This document shows, in pieces, positions 62,472 through 64,000 of a stretch of DNA of 64,000 nucleotides. Numbering within the stretch: the stretch's first letter is position 1; every line of letters begins with the position of its first letter. Where the stretch lies: contig CAIWAO010000128.1 in NCBI GenBank assembly GCA_903910745.1, positions 1 through 64,000 of the forward strand, written 5' to 3'. The translations under genes were made by a program, and so were the position numbers. The notes below the pieces were generated by a model. It did not search any database. It was given only the letters and a program-made list of their open reading frames with translations, and was not told the DNA's origin. This DNA comes from an uncultured Burkholderiales bacterium. GTDB lineage: Bacteria > Pseudomonadota > Gammaproteobacteria > Burkholderiales > Burkholderiaceae_C.

Positions 62472-63863
62472 TTAAATGCAGACTGGCAATTTCTCATGCC
62501 AGTCTGTTGTCATTTGATAATCGTATCCAATCCTCAAAGCCTTAGCTTCTTGGTACGCTTGGCAAACGATTTGGAGTGACAAAGGCAATCCCTCGTTTGT
62601 GAAACCATTTGGTAGGGATAAAGCACATAAATCAAGCAAATTCACAAAGCGCTGGAAACGCGTGGGTTGCTCTTTTTGATCGACTTTATCAAGTGCAATG
62701 GCCGCTGTCTGAGTACTCGGCGTGAGGAACGCGTCAATCCCTTTCATTGCTGCGTTCATCTCTCGCTTCATCTCTTCACGCCGACTGAGTGTTTCTAAAT
62801 ACTCACGGGTCGAAACACTTGCACCACTGAGCATTCTTTTCCTAACAGATTCATCCATCTTTGAATTTGGATCCTCTACGACCGCTTTATTAAGGAAATA
62901 GGCCTCACCCATGGTAATGCTTGTAATAGATAAGAAAATCTCTAACGGAAATGGCAGTTTAATATCAACAATTTCTGCACCTAAACCCTCGAGGTGCTTC
63001 AAAGAATTGTCATATGCATCTAGAACATCTTGATCAACTCCAAGTCTCTCTTGCTCGGGTAAGCGCGCAAGGCGCAGACCCTTAACCCCCCCCTCAAGAG
63101 TGGGCATCACGTCAGAGACGGGGCGCCCTATCGTTTGTTTATCCTTTGGATCTGCCCCTTGAAGCACTTCGTAAAGAATTGCAACGTCCCTTACAGTCCT
63201 TGCCATCGCCCCAGGTGTGTCTAGTGTTGTGCTCAGTGGCAAGATTCCGTAAGTGCTGATTCTGCCCATCGATGTTTTTAGACCCGTGATACCGCACCAA
63301 GCAGCGGGTTGCCTAACAGAGCATCCCGTATCCGTTCCAAGCGCCCAAGGCGCAAGTCTGGCTGCAACGGCAACACCAGAGCCACTGCTAGAACCACCGG
63401 GGGTGCGGTGTACATTTGCATCCCAAGGGTTCCAAGGTGTACCCATGTGTTGGTTGGTACCCCACGCACCACAAGCTAACTCAACTGTATGTGTCTTTCC
63501 AAGCACGATCATTCCTTGGCTAATTAACCGCCGCACAACAGTTGCCGTAGTAGATGCCTTGTGATTAAGACGTGTTGCTGACCCACCCGTTGTGACTCTG
63601 CCCTCGATGTCAATAATATCCTTCACAGCTATTGGTATTCCGTGCAAGGGGCCAAGAGAATGTCCAGAGCGTATGGCTTTATCTGCAGCCTCCGCGGCAA
63701 GACGAGCCTCGGGTGCATATACATCAATGAAAGCATGTAGTTTGGGATCTAAACGCTCTATTCGGGCTAACTGAGCGTCCATGATATCTACAGGCGAGAG
63801 TCGACCAGCAACAATCTCTTTGGAGAGTTCGTAAGCTGGTAAAAGGGTGGGATCATTTTTCAT
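62472..63863 (-). CDS. Amidase (amidase signature family)
   Basis: A 463-residue Ser-cisSer-Lys amidase. Lys81 lies in PIAVKDIID and the Gly/Ser-rich TPGGSSSGSGVAVAA (154-167) is intact. The nucleophile segment reads GTDTGCSVRQPAAWCG, with Ser182 preceded by Cys181 instead of the usual Gly. It may hydrolyse a small amide or act as an allophanate/glutamyl amidase relative; substrate is open. Its ATG overlaps the stop of the upstream binding-protein gene by 4 bp, which suggests it processes an imported substrate. Confidence 0.9.
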   Translation of the reverse strand: MKNDPTLLPAYELSKEIVAGRLSPVDIMDAQLARIERLDPKLHAFIDVYAPEARLAAEAADKAIRSGHSLGPLHGIPIAVKDIIDIEGRVTTGGSATRLNHKASTTATVVRRLISQGMIVLGKTHTVELACGAWGTNQHMGTPWNPWDANVHRTPGGSSSGSGVAVAARLAPWALGTDTGCSVRQPAAWCGITGLKTSMGRISTYGILPLSTTLDTPGAMARTVRDVAILYEVLQGADPKDKQTIGRPVSDVMPTLEGGVKGLRLARLPEQERLGVDQDVLDAYDNSLKHLEGLGAEIVDIKLPFPLEIFLSITSITMGEAYFLNKAVVEDPNSKMDESVRKRMLSGASVSTREYLETLSRREEMKREMNAAMKGIDAFLTPSTQTAAIALDKVDQKEQPTRFQRFVNLLDLCALSLPNGFTNEGLPLSLQIVCQAYQEAKALRIGYDYQMTTDWHEKLPVCI

Positions 63864-64000
63864 TTCTGAAGACTAACCAATGTTAAATCTACAAACCAAG
63901 ACTGAGCGGAGACCATTCCGGTAACTTTTTTATTGATCGCGCGTGGGTTTAAATCGTGCACGATATAAAGCCACGGCGGATCATCAACCAAACGCTCGTG
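63860..64000 (-). CDS. Peptide-type ABC transporter substrate-binding protein, C-terminal end (partial)
   Basis: The last 46 residues of a protein that runs off the window: PWLYIVHDLNPRAINKKVTG and AQSWFVDLT match the C-terminus of family-5 (peptide/nickel-type) binding proteins, where W-x-L/P-x-x-H-x-x-x-P-R and a final aromatic-rich stretch are usual. The stop overlaps the amidase start (ATGA) by 4 bp, so the two genes are coupled. The assignment is by motif only, since most of the gene is missing. Confidence 0.75.
   Translation of the reverse strand, partial: HERLVDDPPWLYIVHDLNPRAINKKVTGMVSAQSWFVDLTLVSLQK

Noticed and set aside
1-64000. CRISPR arrays, prophage or insertion sequences
   Set aside because: No regularly spaced repeats of 23-40 bp, no transposase or integrase frames and no terminal inverted repeats were seen; the only tandem repeats have 5-23 bp units.

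Overview
The window looks like a chromosomal segment of a betaproteobacterium of the order Burkholderiales with a modest G+C content. The grounds are the order corC-lnt-glyQ-glyS-gmhB-plsC-ygjP, a tandem (double-length) UvrA, a cysteine-type intracellular PHB depolymerase, an SAH riboswitch before ahcY, and the pairing of DUF485/actP with a CBS-DUF294 protein and a DnaQ-like exonuclease. The genus cannot be fixed from the sequence alone. Almost everything is housekeeping or metabolic. I see no prophage, insertion sequence, integrase or CRISPR array.

Layout. 0-0.4 kb: the 3' end of a 23S rRNA, a 5S rRNA and the rrn terminator. 0.5-10 kb: a GNAT acetyltransferase, then corC, lnt, glyQS, gmhB, plsC and ygjP on the plus strand (envelope, LPS-heptose and phospholipid synthesis, and glycyl-tRNA charging). 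10-18 kb: a metallo-beta-lactamase-fold hydrolase, beta-carbonic anhydrase, a HAD phosphatase, the acetate permease pair, then the exonuclease/CBS-nucleotidyltransferase pair and a DUF1289 protein on the minus strand. 18-27.6 kb: the 2003-residue tandem UvrA, prfC and a hybrid histidine kinase. 27.7-30.6 kb: SAH riboswitch-ahcY-metF (the activated methyl cycle) and an odd lysine-type tRNA. 30.7-34.3 kb: cysK, rlmJ, rplM-rpsI and erpA. 34.3-45 kb: anmK, an M23 peptidase, tyrS, a CDF transporter, ybeY/phoH divergent from ruvAB, a histidine phosphatase, a crotonase and a hotdog thioesterase. 45-52.7 kb: an Atm1-type ABC exporter, an amino-acid ABC importer without its ATPase, a cupin, a GST-like protein, phaZ and a PII protein. 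52.7-62.3 kb: a complete minus-strand nitrate assimilation cluster in transcription order nasT, leader, nrtA-nrtB-nrtD-nirB-nirD-nasA. 62.5-64 kb: an amidase overlapping the end of a peptide-type ABC binding-protein gene that runs off the window.

How the genes work together. Nitrate is imported by NrtABD, reduced by NasA and then by NirBD to ammonium. An ANTAR protein encoded just upstream probably controls the operon by antitermination at a visible hexaloop hairpin and terminator in the nrtA leader. A PII protein with an intact Y51 T-loop site lies at the other end of the cluster, behind phaZ, so nitrogen sensing and carbon-store mobilisation sit side by side. The SAH riboswitch can be traced base by base and has an 11-base downstream segment able to disrupt both of its key helices.

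Items most worth a second look: the aberrant tRNA (A33 and an irregular T arm, but a good promoter and terminator), the tandem UvrA with a Cys-to-Ser change in one zinc finger, in-frame 12-bp repeat linkers in two unrelated proteins, the ANTAR leader, the SAH switch geometry, and the separation of phoH-ybeY from corC-lnt with an rRNA operon at the break.
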